In this document: positions 1 through 9,280 of the stretch, piece by piece
How positions within the stretch are numbered: position 1 is the stretch's first letter
Layout: the number at the start of each line of letters is the position of its first letter
The notes under the pieces: generated by a model
What the model saw: only the letters and a program-made list of their open reading frames with translations
The model's database searches: none
Told to the model about the DNA's origin: nothing
Translations under genes and position numbers: made by a program
NCBI RefSeq assembly: GCF_002272245.1
Contig: NZ_NPDD01000193.1
Span: 1 to 58,890, forward strand
Origin: Bacillus sp. 7884-1
GTDB taxonomy: Bacteria > Bacillota > Bacilli > Bacillales > Cytobacillaceae
DNA length: 58,890 nt
Direction: 5' to 3'

Positions 1-1
1 C

Positions 2-1960
2 TCACCGTGTGTTTTTTTTGTTGATAATTTTGTAGTATATAGATGTTGATGATAGGTAAAAGATTATATAGGTTAACACATACATTCCCATGACAGAAAA
101 AATAATGGTCGTTAGAGATGGTAAATCTTTTATTACAAGGATGACTGTGTAATATAAAAGATACCAACTGTGTACCAATCCAAGTATTAGCGGCGGTAAA
201 AATACGAACAGCAATTGTTTCCGAATAATCTTTTTCATTTCCTTGTTGCCTACACCAATTTTCCGTAAAATTGCGTAGTGCTCTCGCTCTTCTGTAGCTT
301 CGCGCAGCTGTTTAAAGTAAATGACACTTCCTAAAGCAAACAATGCAATGACTCCATAAAACGCAACGGAGAACAATACTAAGGAGGAAGACTCAGTATT
401 AAGAGAATATTGATCTACATAGGCTGAATAATAGGCCCCTTCTGTTTTCATAACCATTTCGTATACATTTCGTGATACGTCATTGGATGTTTTCGCATCT
501 TCGATTTGATAAATTTCATAGGAAGAAAGAGTATGTTTTTCTTTTAAGTCATCAAAAGCTTCGTCTGAAATAACGAGTACTGAGGGTTGAGGAGCTGTAT
601 CCCCACCAGGACTCGTTGGGATACTTAACAACGGGTATCGGATTTTTTCGACTACACGAAAGGTATTGTCTTCTAAAACTGTAATTTCGGGCAGAGGACT
701 TTTATATTCAAAAGGTTCATCTATTCCTCTTGATAAAACAATTACTTCTTTACCTTCTACGTCTACTTTTTCACCAACTTCACGTAAATCAACAATCGCA
801 TTTAATTGTGACTCAGGGAAAAGGTAAAACTCCTCAGTGTAGTATTCGGGATAGCTATAAAACGTTTTTCGATTTGGAATCTTTTCTGTTTGAATTCCCG
901 TAATAGTTTCATGAGCAATAATGGGATGTGAGTCATTCATCATTTGTTCAATTCGTTTTTGTGTTTTATCATCCTGCGTCGAGAAGGCAAAATGGTTTGG
1001 AAATTCTTTTTTTACCACGTCAGCTTTCACGGCGTAATCTACAGCAATAAATCCAACTGCAAAAATGACAATAGCACTAATAAGTGAATTAAACGTAAAG
1101 TTTACAGTATTTCCTCGAATCGAAAAACGAAGAGAGGAAATCCATAACATTTTGTTACCATGAAAGTAATTTTTACTTTGACTCATTTTTTGTAAAATCC
1201 AACCGGAAAACTGGCGGAAAAATAAATACGTTCCGACAATCAATGCAACTGTTACAGCAATTAATGTTTCTTTAAAATTTTCTTTCCAAATTTCTGTATC
1301 TCCTGCCAGGGTAATCGTGTAGTAGGAAGCTGCAATCAATAGGATTGACAATATCGCCAATCCAAATGAAAATTTAAGCGGTTTGTCCATTTTTTCTTTT
1401 GCATGAAACAATTCAACTAACTGTACACGGCGGACGTTCAAATAACTTTGGATCGTAATAATACCGATTAATAAAGCGAATAACAGAATTGTTGAGATGA
1501 TTGCTTCAAGTGGAAAAGCAAAAGAAATGTCGTCCTTGTAGTGCATTAGGTTCATTAATACCCTACCGAAAAATTTCGATAGTAATCCACCGATTAATAT
1601 ACCGCTGGATACAGAAATGGAGCTCAAGAATAACGTTTCAAAAAAGACCATTGCGGCAACTTGTCTTTCTTTCATCCCGTATAGTAAATACATGCCAAAT
1701 TCTTTTTTTCGCTGTTTCATGAAAAATGAGTTAGCGTACAAAATAAAAAACACAATAAACAAAAAGACGATTACTGAGGCAATGAAAATAACCGTTTTAT
1801 AGTTTTCTTTATTTTGGATTGCTGAAACGACGTCCTTGTTAAACATTAATCCGGAAAAGGTAAAGTAAATGACAACCCCGACAAGCATGGAAATAAAATA
1901 TATGGTATATAAACGAAAGTTCCGCTTCATATTCCTCCATGATAAATCAACTAAGTTCAT
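2..1960 (-). CDS. BceB-type ABC transporter permease (FtsX family)
   Basis: Membrane permease of a peptide-sensing and detoxifying ABC transporter. The 652-residue protein has an N-terminal hydrophobic segment (about residues 17-37), a paired helix block to about residue 310, a large extracytoplasmic region (about 310-525) and a C-terminal helix cluster. This is the BceB/YtsD/YxdM layout, in which the big external domain is thought to contact the antimicrobial peptide. The start overlaps the stop of the ATPase gene by 4 bp (ATGA), so the two are translationally coupled. The gene is complete, with its stop at the window edge. The exact substrate (bacitracin, nisin or another) cannot be read from sequence. 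Confidence 0.85.
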   Translation of the reverse strand: MNLVDLSWRNMKRNFRLYTIYFISMLVGVVIYFTFSGLMFNKDVVSAIQNKENYKTVIFIASVIVFLFIVFFILYANSFFMKQRKKEFGMYLLYGMKERQVAAMVFFETLFLSSISVSSGILIGGLLSKFFGRVLMNLMHYKDDISFAFPLEAIISTILLFALLIGIITIQSYLNVRRVQLVELFHAKEKMDKPLKFSFGLAILSILLIAASYYTITLAGDTEIWKENFKETLIAVTVALIVGTYLFFRQFSGWILQKMSQSKNYFHGNKMLWISSLRFSIRGNTVNFTFNSLISAIVIFAVGFIAVDYAVKADVVKKEFPNHFAFSTQDDKTQKRIEQMMNDSHPIIAHETITGIQTEKIPNRKTFYSYPEYYTEEFYLFPESQLNAIVDLREVGEKVDVEGKEVIVLSRGIDEPFEYKSPLPEITVLEDNTFRVVEKIRYPLLSIPTSPGGDTAPQPSVLVISDEAFDDLKEKHTLSSYEIYQIEDAKTSNDVSRNVYEMVMKTEGAYYSAYVDQYSLNTESSSLVLFSVAFYGVIALFALGSVIYFKQLREATEEREHYAILRKIGVGNKEMKKIIRKQLLFVFLPPLILGLVHSWYLLYYTVILVIKDLPSLTTIIFSVMGMYVLTYIIFYLSSTSIYYKIINKKNTR

Positions 1961-2703
1961 CGCTGGTCACTTCCAATGACACTTTGAATCGTCAGGATTC
2001 GGTCAAAGAATTCTTTTTCTGATTGTTCGCCTTTAAACATTTCATTGACGATTTTTCCATCACGCAGAAAAATTACACGTTGGCAGTAGCTCGCTGCATA
2101 CGGGTCGTGGGTAATCATTAGAACGGTTGTCTTAAATGTTCTATTAAGAAATTGAATTTGTTCCAGCAGCTGGGTAGCAGACCTTGAATCAAGTGAACCT
2201 GTAGGCTCATCAGCAAACACAATCGCTGGATTTGTAATGATTGCCCTTGCTGCAGCTGTTCGCTGTTTTTGACCGCCAGAAATTTCAGACGGATAATGAT
2301 GTAAGATCGATTCAATATTTAATGCTTCAACCAATTTCGCTAATCGCTGCTCCATTTCAGCAACAGGTGTTTTTTGTAACGAAAGCGGCAGCAGAATATT
2401 TTCTTTCACCGTTAAGGTATCAAGCAGGTTGTAATCTTGAAAAATAAATCCCATTCGTTTTTGGCGGAATTCTCGTAAGGCTTTCTTTTTCAAGTCTAAT
2501 AGCGATTTTTCCTCAATCCAAACATCCCCGGTATTAAAGTTGTCAATCGTTGAGAGGGTATTCATTAATGTCGTTTTCCCAGAGCCCGATGGCCCCATAA
2601 TTGCGGTAAATTCCCCATGTTCAATGGTCAAATCAATATTTTTTAAGACTTGTGTTTTTCCGTAAGATTTCGATAAGTTCTTAGTTTGTATTATTTTAGT
2701 CAT
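1957..2703 (-). CDS. BceA-type ABC transporter ATP-binding protein
   Basis: ATPase partner of the neighbouring permease. Walker A is GPSGSGKT at residues 37-44. The signature SGGQKQR and a Walker B with FADEPTGS follow in the normal order. The start was chosen at the ATG at 2703 because an AGGAGG Shine-Dalgarno sequence sits just upstream. A longer in-frame reading (to 2829) would run through the regulatory region and add 42 unconserved residues. The result is 248 residues, usual for BceA/LolD-like ATPases. No BceRS two-component system lies upstream in this window. Confidence 0.9.
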   Translation of the reverse strand: MTKIIQTKNLSKSYGKTQVLKNIDLTIEHGEFTAIMGPSGSGKTTLMNTLSTIDNFNTGDVWIEEKSLLDLKKKALREFRQKRMGFIFQDYNLLDTLTVKENILLPLSLQKTPVAEMEQRLAKLVEALNIESILHHYPSEISGGQKQRTAAARAIITNPAIVFADEPTGSLDSRSATQLLEQIQFLNRTFKTTVLMITHDPYAASYCQRVIFLRDGKIVNEMFKGEQSEKEFFDRILTIQSVIGSDQR

Positions 2704-3000
2704 TGTTTCATCCTCCTTCTCCACCTTACTATACTGACTAATCTGCCCGTCAACCATCGATATAACAACATCTAAAGTGACATTTTTGTCATGTAAGAGG
2801 CAAATTTGATAAAACATCCGTCCTATCATTCACTGCTACCTTTGTAACCTAAAATAGATTGAAGAAAAGATTTTTTATTATTTATCCTAAATTTAGATAC
2901 TTGTCCATTCAATTTTTCATTCGCATCATACTTTATTATAAGTACGTGATAGATTCTTTTGAACCTATGATAGTGAACAACCAAAAGGGGAGTGTAAGGA
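2704..3000. other. Divergent intergenic region
   Basis: 297 bp between the minus-strand transporter operon and the plus-strand coiled-coil gene. Apart from the BceR-like repeat and the two ribosome binding sites, no gene or strong hairpin is seen. AT-rich -10-like hexamers near 2930-2942 could serve the rightward gene, but no convincing -35 partner was found. Confidence 0.4.
2778..2791. promoter_or_regulatory. BceR-like operator upstream of the BceAB-type transporter
   Basis: Perfect inverted repeat TGACA-N4-TGTCA, 75 bp before the ATPase start. It fits the TNACA-N4-TGT(N)A pattern known for BceR-type response regulators. A possible -10 box (TATAGT, 2728-2733 on the minus strand) has no good -35 at 17 bp, as expected for an activator-dependent promoter. 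Confidence 0.55.
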
Positions 3001-3870
3001 ATGGCAGATAGTACATTCAATGAAGATACTGAAATTCATGATGTAAACGGAGCCGAAGGTGATCATAAGCAAGACTTTTCTGAACTTATGGCACTTACAA
3101 CTCGTATTAATGAGTTATTGGCTAATGTGTTAAAACGAGAAATTAGTCTAAAAGACGAATTGGCAACTAAGGAAGAAGATATAGCTTCAATAACCGCAAG
3201 CCTTGAAAAAAGCAATATAGAAATTACAGAAGTTCAAAATCAAATATCCAAGATGAGAGCTACCAATGAAAAAAATCAATCATTGATTGGGGGGCTAAGC
3301 AGTCTAGTAGCTGAGCAAGAAATGCAGTTACAAAATCTAAGAGAAGTAATTGGCACCAAGGAACAAATAATTACGTCATTTGCTGTAAGTCTAGAAAACA
3401 GCAAAAAGGAAATTGTAGAACTTCATAAACAAGTAGACGAGTTGAAAGCAACTAATGAAAATCAAAAAACATTGATTGGAGAGTACGAAGAAAAGCTTGA
3501 TTCGTTAATCGGGGAATTATCACTACTAACTAACCAACAAAATGAATCACAAGTTGAAGATAGTTCGGAGCTTAAAACAGTTCCGAACACTACAGAAGAA
3601 AATTCTTTGCTGCAGGCAGAGCCGGAAGCTAAAGAAGAAAATTCGGTGCTGAAAGCAGAGCCGGAAGCTAAAGAAGAAAGTTCGGTGCTGAAAGTAGATA
3701 CGAACGCTCAAAAAGAAAATAAGATGCTGAAAACAGACCGCAAAGCTCAAAAGAAAAAGCTTAAAAAATTCCTAAAAGAGAACCCAAATGCGAATGAAAA
3801 GATTTTAGCAGAACTACTAGGAGTAGACAGTTCCTATATAATTGGACTTCGAAAAGAATTTGATATTTGA
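3001..3870 (+). CDS. Hypothetical coiled-coil protein with 13-residue repeats and HTH-like tail
   Basis: Not recognised as a named family. Residues about 25-180 are a heptad-rich, highly charged coiled coil in which two longer segments resemble each other (about 57-100 and 118-160, each with a TNE(N/K) then SLIG or TLIG pattern). Residues about 186-250 are tandem 13-residue repeats of the type EENSVLKAEPEAK. The last 38 residues (KKLKKFLKENP, then ILAELLGVDSSYI) read like a small helix-turn-helix. No signal peptide or membrane segment is present, so it is probably cytoplasmic. The ATG at 3001 follows a GGGGAGTGTAAGGA ribosome binding site. It is a single-gene unit with its own terminator. Confidence 0.75.
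   Translation: MADSTFNEDTEIHDVNGAEGDHKQDFSELMALTTRINELLANVLKREISLKDELATKEEDIASITASLEKSNIEITEVQNQISKMRATNEKNQSLIGGLSSLVAEQEMQLQNLREVIGTKEQIITSFAVSLENSKKEIVELHKQVDELKATNENQKTLIGEYEEKLDSLIGELSLLTNQQNESQVEDSSELKTVPNTTEENSLLQAEPEAKEENSVLKAEPEAKEESSVLKVDTNAQKENKMLKTDRKAQKKKLKKFLKENPNANEKILAELLGVDSSYIIGLRKEFDI
3595..3750 (+). repeat. Four tandem 39-bp (13-codon) repeats
   Basis: Units encode EENSLLQAEPEAK, EENSVLKAEPEAK, EESSVLKVDTNAQ and KENKMLKTDRKAQ. A degenerate fifth unit precedes them at 3556-3594. The middle units are almost identical in DNA, suggesting recent unit duplication. The array links the coiled coil to the C-terminal HTH-like segment. Confidence 0.85.
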
Positions 3871-3880
3871 ATGATTGATT

Positions 3881-3906
3881 AAAGGGGCTTCTAAGGCCCT
3901 TTTTAC
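3881..3906 (+). terminator. Intrinsic terminator of the coiled-coil gene
   Basis: Stem AAAGGG(G)C / GCCCTTT with a short loop, followed by a run of T, 11 bp after the stop codon. Confidence 0.7.
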
Positions 3907-4067
3907 TTTATTCCGGATCAACCCTGACACAGGTTTTGTTATGTCGCTTCATGACTGTCCGGTTTCCATATAATTCAACAAAAATAGTTTATTATTTCCC
4001 TGAAAATACAAACTTCGACTTGTTCAGTGGTTTTTCTACAATAATCAATCCATTGATTAATTTTCTG

Positions 4068-4105
4068 CAAAAAAGAGACCTCCTAGAAAGAAGGCCCCCT
4101 GCTCA
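4068..4105 (-). terminator. Probable terminator after namZ
   Basis: On the minus strand a GGGGGCCT / AGGTCTCT stem with several G-U pairs is followed by six T, a few bases after the namZ stop. The stem is imperfect. Confidence 0.5.
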
Positions 4106-4109
4106 CTAT

Positions 4110-5360
4110 TTAATATAATAAATACTTCTCACGAACCACGTTAAATTGCTCTAAACCCGCCTGCCATGCTGCTTTCATTTCTTCAACACTTTTGCCAGCT
4201 TCAATATCTGCGCGGATGGAGCCATTGCCGACAAGGTTATCAAAGAAGGAGATTCCTGCTGCGCTCGGTGCTCTAAATTGGAAATCGTTTGGATACATAT
4301 CATGGATTGTTTTTACGATATATAATCCAGTTTCAAACGGCTTATAGGCATTTCGGTCTGTGATATGAATTTGAATACCATGGCTTAACACATTCGCATG
4401 CTTCGAGAATGTCGGGATAAACGAAGCCGCTCTGAATGTGACACCAGGTAGTTTGTAAGAGTTTAACTTGGAAGCTAAGCTGTCACTATTAATGAACGGT
4501 GCTCCAATCAATTCAAATGGCTTTGTTGTTCCTCGTCCTTCGGAAACATTGGTTCCTTCAATGAGGGCAGCACCTGGGTACACTACAGCAGTTTCCAAGG
4601 TTGGCATGTTTGGTGATGGAAGTACCCATTCTAATGGCGTCTCATCGTAATACATGTTTCGTTTCCAGCCTTCCATTTCCACTACCGTTAAATCTGCTCC
4701 AATTCCAAATTCGCTATTGAAGAGCTTCGCTAACTCCCCGACGGTCATCCCGTGGCGAACAGGAATCGGATATTCACCGATGAACGAAGAATACTTATCC
4801 TCTAGCACAGGTCCTTCAACTTTGGTCCCGCTGATTGGATTTGGGCGGTCAAGGACAATGATTCGAATATTGTTCTCTTTTGCTGCTTCCATTGCTAATG
4901 CCATTGTGTAAATGTACGTGTAAAAACGTGTCCCTACATCTTGGATATCGAATAACAATACATCGACATTACTAAGCATTTCAGGTGTCGGCTTTTTTGT
5001 CTTTCCATATAAGCTGTAAACAGGAAGCCCTGTTTTTTCATCGGTATATTGTTCAACATATTGACCAGCCTGGGCACTTCCTCGTACACCATGCTCAGGG
5101 CCGTAAAGAGCAGTAAGATTCACATCGGAATTATTAAAGAGTAAATCCACAATGCTCGTAACGTTCTGATCAACCCCAGTTGGATTTGTGATTAACCCGA
5201 TGCGTTTATCCTTAATCAAATCAATTTGATCCTCTAACAAAACCTCAATACCTAATCGTAACTTTTTATTCTTTTTCTCTTTATCGTTCTTAGCCATCGC
5301 CGCAGAAACAGTTGACAGTAGTAAAACGAAAATCAATAATCCAGTTAACCACTTTTTCAA
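4110..5360 (-). CDS. namZ: Exo-beta-N-acetylmuramidase NamZ (DUF1343, YbbC)
   Basis: Secreted enzyme that removes terminal MurNAc from the non-reducing end of peptidoglycan chains. Residues 1-23 form a typical signal peptide (MKK, hydrophobic core, small residues before the cut). The DUF1343 signature stretches GLITNPTGVD, GPEHGVRG and LDRPNPI are clear, and the 416-residue length is normal. It is last in a three-gene operon, 30 bp after nagZ, with an AGGAGGGATA ribosome binding site. NamZ and NagZ together take apart the MurNAc-GlcNAc backbone from alternating ends. Confidence 0.92.
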   Translation of the reverse strand: MKKWLTGLLIFVLLLSTVSAAMAKNDKEKKNKKLRLGIEVLLEDQIDLIKDKRIGLITNPTGVDQNVTSIVDLLFNNSDVNLTALYGPEHGVRGSAQAGQYVEQYTDEKTGLPVYSLYGKTKKPTPEMLSNVDVLLFDIQDVGTRFYTYIYTMALAMEAAKENNIRIIVLDRPNPISGTKVEGPVLEDKYSSFIGEYPIPVRHGMTVGELAKLFNSEFGIGADLTVVEMEGWKRNMYYDETPLEWVLPSPNMPTLETAVVYPGAALIEGTNVSEGRGTTKPFELIGAPFINSDSLASKLNSYKLPGVTFRAASFIPTFSKHANVLSHGIQIHITDRNAYKPFETGLYIVKTIHDMYPNDFQFRAPSAAGISFFDNLVGNGSIRADIEAGKSVEEMKAAWQAGLEQFNVVREKYLLY

Positions 5361-5390
5361 AAGTATCCCTCCTCTTTATCTATTCCCTGC

Positions 5391-7454
5391 CTAGTAACCT
5401 AAACCGTAATCAAATCCATATAGCACACTGCCATCATGGTTGTAAATTGTTACTGGCAGTTTTCCAGTTGGATTGTTTTTACCGAAAATTGTATTTGCTG
5501 CTGCTTCAAAGCTTGCTGGTCTAAATCCATACTGCACTAGATAAGCATTAACATTAGGGTAGGCCATAATATCGTACGGATTTCTGATTCCGACACCAAT
5601 TATCGGAACATCCGTTTCTTCTATGAGCTGATTGGCTAGTTTCATTAAGTTCGTACTGGTTGCTCTTTGAGCTACGTTTGAAGTCGAAGTTCCTAAAACA
5701 ACATATTTCGCAGTCTTCACTGTTGCTAAATCAGCAACTGAAAGTAGTGCTGTAGTATTAATAACTGTAACGTTACTATGATGCTTTTTTACCTCGGCAG
5801 CAATTTCAGAACTACTTGAACCTACAATAACAATCTTTTCATCTACAGCTAATTGAAGCGGGAGAACAGCCTCATTTTTTACAAGAGTAATTGATTTCTC
5901 TGCTGCTTCTTTTTCAATTGCTTTATGTTCAGGTGATCCTACGACTTGAAGTGCTTTTGCTACCTTTTCATCAAGACTCTTTTCTTCTTCTGCCTTAACG
6001 ATGCTTCTATTCAGTTTCAAGGTTAAAATCCTCTCTACTGACTGCTCAAGTCGACTTTCTGAAATATCGCCTGAGTTCACAGCATCATAAAGTCCATTTG
6101 CTACATCTACGATTCCAACTGGCATTAACAGGATATCCGCCCCTGCTTTAACAGCACGGATTGCCGCATCAACAGGACCAAAATGATCTGCAATTGCACC
6201 CATATTCATCGCATCCGTTACTATAACTCCTTTAAAGCCCATTTCTTCGCGCATAAGACCCGTTAATATCTTGTGGGAAAGTGTACCTGGTACAGCGACT
6301 TCTGTTCCGTCTTTTTTAGAGATTGCTTTCGTATCATCAATTTTTGGGAATGTCACGTGTGCTGACATAATCGCATCAATTCCCGTATCCATTGCCTGTT
6401 GGAAAGGATACAATTCTACATTCTTCAAACGATCAATATCATGAGGTACAGATGGAAGTCCTACATGTGAATCAACCGCAGTATCTCCATGGCCAGGAAA
6501 ATGCTTTGCAGTTGCTGCAGTGCCCGTTTCATGGAGCCCTTTAATATAGGCATTTCCTAGGTTAGCTACTAACTCAGGATCCTCACCAAAAGATCGAACA
6601 CCTATCACCGGATTATCTGGATTGTTGTTTATATCCAATACTGGTCCAAAGTTCATGTTAATACCAAGTGCATTAAGCTCTTCACCAATTGTTCGTCCAA
6701 TTTTTTCGGCAAGCTCTTCAGATCTAGTCGCACCTAACGCCATATTCCCTGGCATGTCGGTACCAGTTTGCAGACGTGTAACAATTCCACCTTCTTGGTC
6801 AATGGAAATTAACAGTCCGTACTTTTCCGCAGCTTCCTGATAGGCACTGACTAGCTTAGTTGTTTGATCAGCAGTCACTGTGTTTTCTCGGAATAAAATC
6901 ACACCGCCGAGATGATAATCCTTCACAAGCTTGGCAATTTCGTCGTTCATTACTGTGACATTTTTGCCATTCCAATTCCTAAAATCGGGCATTAGCATTT
7001 GTCCGACCTTTTCTTCCATACTCATATGCTTGATGGCATTTCCGATGAGGTCATAGCGTGCACCTTTTTCTTTTTCAATAAGGACCTGTTCTTGATTTCC
7101 TTTGAATTGAATCGAAATTCTGTCGCTATGGCTGCCATCGCTGACAGATATAAATGTTTTACCATTGTGACCGGATAAAGTTATTACACCATCTTTAGAT
7201 ACAGAGGCAACATTTTTATTAGAAGATTGCCATTTAAGGTTCTCAGATGCCAGCTTAAAGTGACCATCCTCATAAACATGAAGTGCATTTAAATCAAGCT
7301 TGCTATCCTTTACTTCTCTTGTAACCTGTGGAACATTGAGATCAATCACTAAATCCTCAATTCCCGTGGCAGCTCCCCCTGCAAGTGGGATTCCCGTTAA
7401 TACTAGAGCAAATGCCAGAAACGAGGTGATAAATGTCTTTAAAAATTTGCGCAT
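5391..7454 (-). CDS. nagZ: Beta-N-acetylglucosaminidase NagZ, family GH3 (YbbD)
   Basis: Secreted glycosidase that releases GlcNAc from muropeptides. It has a signal peptide (about residues 1-28), then a small beta-rich Big2-like region (about 75-118, with NVASVSKDGVITLSG), the GH3 barrel from about 140 and the C-terminal alpha/beta domain from about 520. The Firmicute catalytic Asp-His dyad is seen in KHFPGHGDTAVDSH (D328, H330), and the nucleophile is D414 in VIVTDAMNMG. All three are offset by the same 96 residues from the B. subtilis NagZ numbering (D232, H234, D318), which supports the assignment. The 687-residue length is slightly above the B. subtilis protein. It lies between the serine hydrolase and namZ. 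Confidence 0.94.
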   Translation of the reverse strand: MRKFLKTFITSFLAFALVLTGIPLAGGAATGIEDLVIDLNVPQVTREVKDSKLDLNALHVYEDGHFKLASENLKWQSSNKNVASVSKDGVITLSGHNGKTFISVSDGSHSDRISIQFKGNQEQVLIEKEKGARYDLIGNAIKHMSMEEKVGQMLMPDFRNWNGKNVTVMNDEIAKLVKDYHLGGVILFRENTVTADQTTKLVSAYQEAAEKYGLLISIDQEGGIVTRLQTGTDMPGNMALGATRSEELAEKIGRTIGEELNALGINMNFGPVLDINNNPDNPVIGVRSFGEDPELVANLGNAYIKGLHETGTAATAKHFPGHGDTAVDSHVGLPSVPHDIDRLKNVELYPFQQAMDTGIDAIMSAHVTFPKIDDTKAISKKDGTEVAVPGTLSHKILTGLMREEMGFKGVIVTDAMNMGAIADHFGPVDAAIRAVKAGADILLMPVGIVDVANGLYDAVNSGDISESRLEQSVERILTLKLNRSIVKAEEEKSLDEKVAKALQVVGSPEHKAIEKEAAEKSITLVKNEAVLPLQLAVDEKIVIVGSSSSEIAAEVKKHHSNVTVINTTALLSVADLATVKTAKYVVLGTSTSNVAQRATSTNLMKLANQLIEETDVPIIGVGIRNPYDIMAYPNVNAYLVQYGFRPASFEAAANTIFGKNNPTGKLPVTIYNHDGSVLYGFDYGLGY

Positions 7455-7476
7455 GTTGTTTCTCCTCCTCTAACTT

Positions 7477-9162
7477 TTAATAATCTCTTAGTTCCCATTC
7501 ATTATTTTTAAAAGAAAGATTTGATCCAGAATCCAGTTTTGGATTCTGAATGTACCAACCTCGGGAATTGGTAGATTCATCAGTTCGATAGACAAACCGT
7601 AATTTTGTCGCATCACTAGGTATAGCCAATTCTTTATTTTCCCAGCCATTACTTGTGCCTGTTAATAGAGCAACTTGATGCCAACTGCCACCTCTAAAAA
7701 TCTCTACAGACCCGATATCCCAGATATTCTCAATCATATGCCATGTGGAGAAGGTGAGTTTGGTATCCTTAGATAAATGGATATCAGTTTCCATTTCTCG
7801 GTTTAGCTTGTCGCCGTACCCTGCAAACCAAGCATCTCTCTTACCAGGAATCGAGACAGGGATTGAATCTGCTATATTTCTTGCAAATAAGCGGCGGGTT
7901 TGGTTCATGGACCCCATAGTTCTTGACGGATGGACACGATTGGTCAATAAAATTGCTACTGTTTTATTGTTCGGGCTTACTACAATCGAAGTTCCTGTAT
8001 AACCCGTATGGCCAAAAGAGTATGTACCTTCTGATAAAGCATCCATATACCAGCCTTGGCCTAACTCCCAGCCAAGGCCATGGTCATTTCCAGAGAATGC
8101 CTCATTCTGATTTTGCAGCAGCAACTGTACTGTTTCCGGCTTCAAGATTTTTTGTCCGCCATAACTTCCTTCATTAATGAAAATATGGGCAAGTTTAGCT
8201 AAGTCAATGGCGGTAGAGAACACACCAGCATGACCAGCAACCCCATCCAATGACCAAGCATTCTCATCATGAACTTCTCCCCACACGAGACCGCGATTTG
8301 GTGTTGTTTGGTATTCAGTTGCAGCAATACGGTTCTTCAAAGAAGCTGGTGGATTGTACATCGTATCCTTCATCCCTAAAGGTTCTGTGATATGCTCCCG
8401 GACGAATTCATCCTGACGCTTTCCAGACCAGTGCTCAACTAACATTCCTAACGTAATCATGTTTAAATCACTGTATTCATATGTTGTACCGGAAGCATTT
8501 TTCAACGGTTGGTTTAATACCAACTTCAGCCTATCTTCTCTTGAATTCCCTTTTGAATATAAAGGAATCCAAGCGGTGAACCCGGAAGTATGGGTTAACA
8601 ACTGACGAATCGTTACGTTTTCTTTCCCGTTTGCAGCAAATTCAGGAATATGTTTTGCCACCGGATCATCAAGATTGAATAATCCTTTTTCAAAAAGGAT
8701 CATTACGGCCGTTGCAGTGAAAATTTTACTGATAGACGCCAAGTCAAAAATCGTGTTGTTTTCCATAGGAATTGGATTTTTCATTTCGGTAAAATTACCA
8801 TCGGTGTATTGAGCTGAAAAGCCAAAAGCGTCATGTTTTACAATTTTTCCAGCTCTCGCTACAAAAGTGACAGCACCTGGCATTAATTTTTGTGAAATTG
8901 CTTGGTTCATAATATGATCAATTTGCTGGAGTGGAGCATCCACCATTCCAGCTCCTCGCGCTGAACTTGAGTGGAGCACTCTCGATACAGGAATGATTGT
9001 CGAATTCCATGTAAAGACAGGGTGTGGTTTCTTAGATGGGAATGTGAGTTTTCCTCGCTTTTCAATCGTTGAATCATTGGGAAGTTCATTGTTGGCAAAT
9101 ACGGGTGATGTGCCTAGTAGCAAGGTACAAACTGCAGTAATCATAAACGTTTTACTTTTCAT
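7477..9162 (-). CDS. Secreted serine hydrolase, AmiE/YbbE-like (beta-lactamase fold)
   Basis: First gene of the muropeptide operon. In B. subtilis the homologous position is held by AmiE, an N-acetylmuramyl-L-alanine amidase that strips peptides before NagZ acts. The start at 9162 follows AAAGGAGGATGT; an upstream in-frame start would put extra residues before the signal peptide (1-23). Class C/PBP-type motifs are present: SxxK as S143-I-S-K146, YSDLN at 230-234, and a GHTGYTG box. After about residue 440 comes an extra beta-rich C-terminal domain (tryptophan-rich, ending ELRDY) that may bind wall or glycan. The 561-residue length is longer than a bare hydrolase because of it. Confidence 0.85.
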   Translation of the reverse strand: MKSKTFMITAVCTLLLGTSPVFANNELPNDSTIEKRGKLTFPSKKPHPVFTWNSTIIPVSRVLHSSSARGAGMVDAPLQQIDHIMNQAISQKLMPGAVTFVARAGKIVKHDAFGFSAQYTDGNFTEMKNPIPMENNTIFDLASISKIFTATAVMILFEKGLFNLDDPVAKHIPEFAANGKENVTIRQLLTHTSGFTAWIPLYSKGNSREDRLKLVLNQPLKNASGTTYEYSDLNMITLGMLVEHWSGKRQDEFVREHITEPLGMKDTMYNPPASLKNRIAATEYQTTPNRGLVWGEVHDENAWSLDGVAGHAGVFSTAIDLAKLAHIFINEGSYGGQKILKPETVQLLLQNQNEAFSGNDHGLGWELGQGWYMDALSEGTYSFGHTGYTGTSIVVSPNNKTVAILLTNRVHPSRTMGSMNQTRRLFARNIADSIPVSIPGKRDAWFAGYGDKLNREMETDIHLSKDTKLTFSTWHMIENIWDIGSVEIFRGGSWHQVALLTGTSNGWENKELAIPSDATKLRFVYRTDESTNSRGWYIQNPKLDSGSNLSFKNNEWELRDY

Positions 9163-9224
9163 ACATCCTCCTTTATACAATTGATTGAATTGTAGGCTGG
9201 TCTCCCCTATGTATACCAAAATAC

Positions 9225-9238
9225 TGGTAACGCTTACA
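9225..9238 (-). promoter_or_regulatory. cre site (CcpA) before the muropeptide operon
   Basis: The minus strand reads TGTAAGCGTTACCA, 13 of 14 positions of the cre consensus TGWAANCGNTNWCA. It lies just downstream of the inferred transcription start, where CcpA normally represses. Glucose repression of the operon is inferred. Confidence 0.7.
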
Positions 9239-9250
9239 ACTTATAGTAAA

Positions 9251-9280
9251 AGTATATAGGTAATGTTGTGCAGTGGTCTA
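9251..9280 (-). promoter_or_regulatory. Promoter of the muropeptide operon
   Basis: Minus strand -35 TAGACC (9275-9280), 18-bp spacer, -10 TATACT (9251-9256). The -35 lies inside the dre-like palindrome, so a bound repressor would block RNA polymerase. Confidence 0.5.

Noticed and set aside
3547..3750. Minus-strand reading frame under the 13-residue repeats
   Set aside because: It mirrors the repeat array of the plus-strand gene; the composition (F, R, Q) and lack of a ribosome binding site indicate an antisense shadow.
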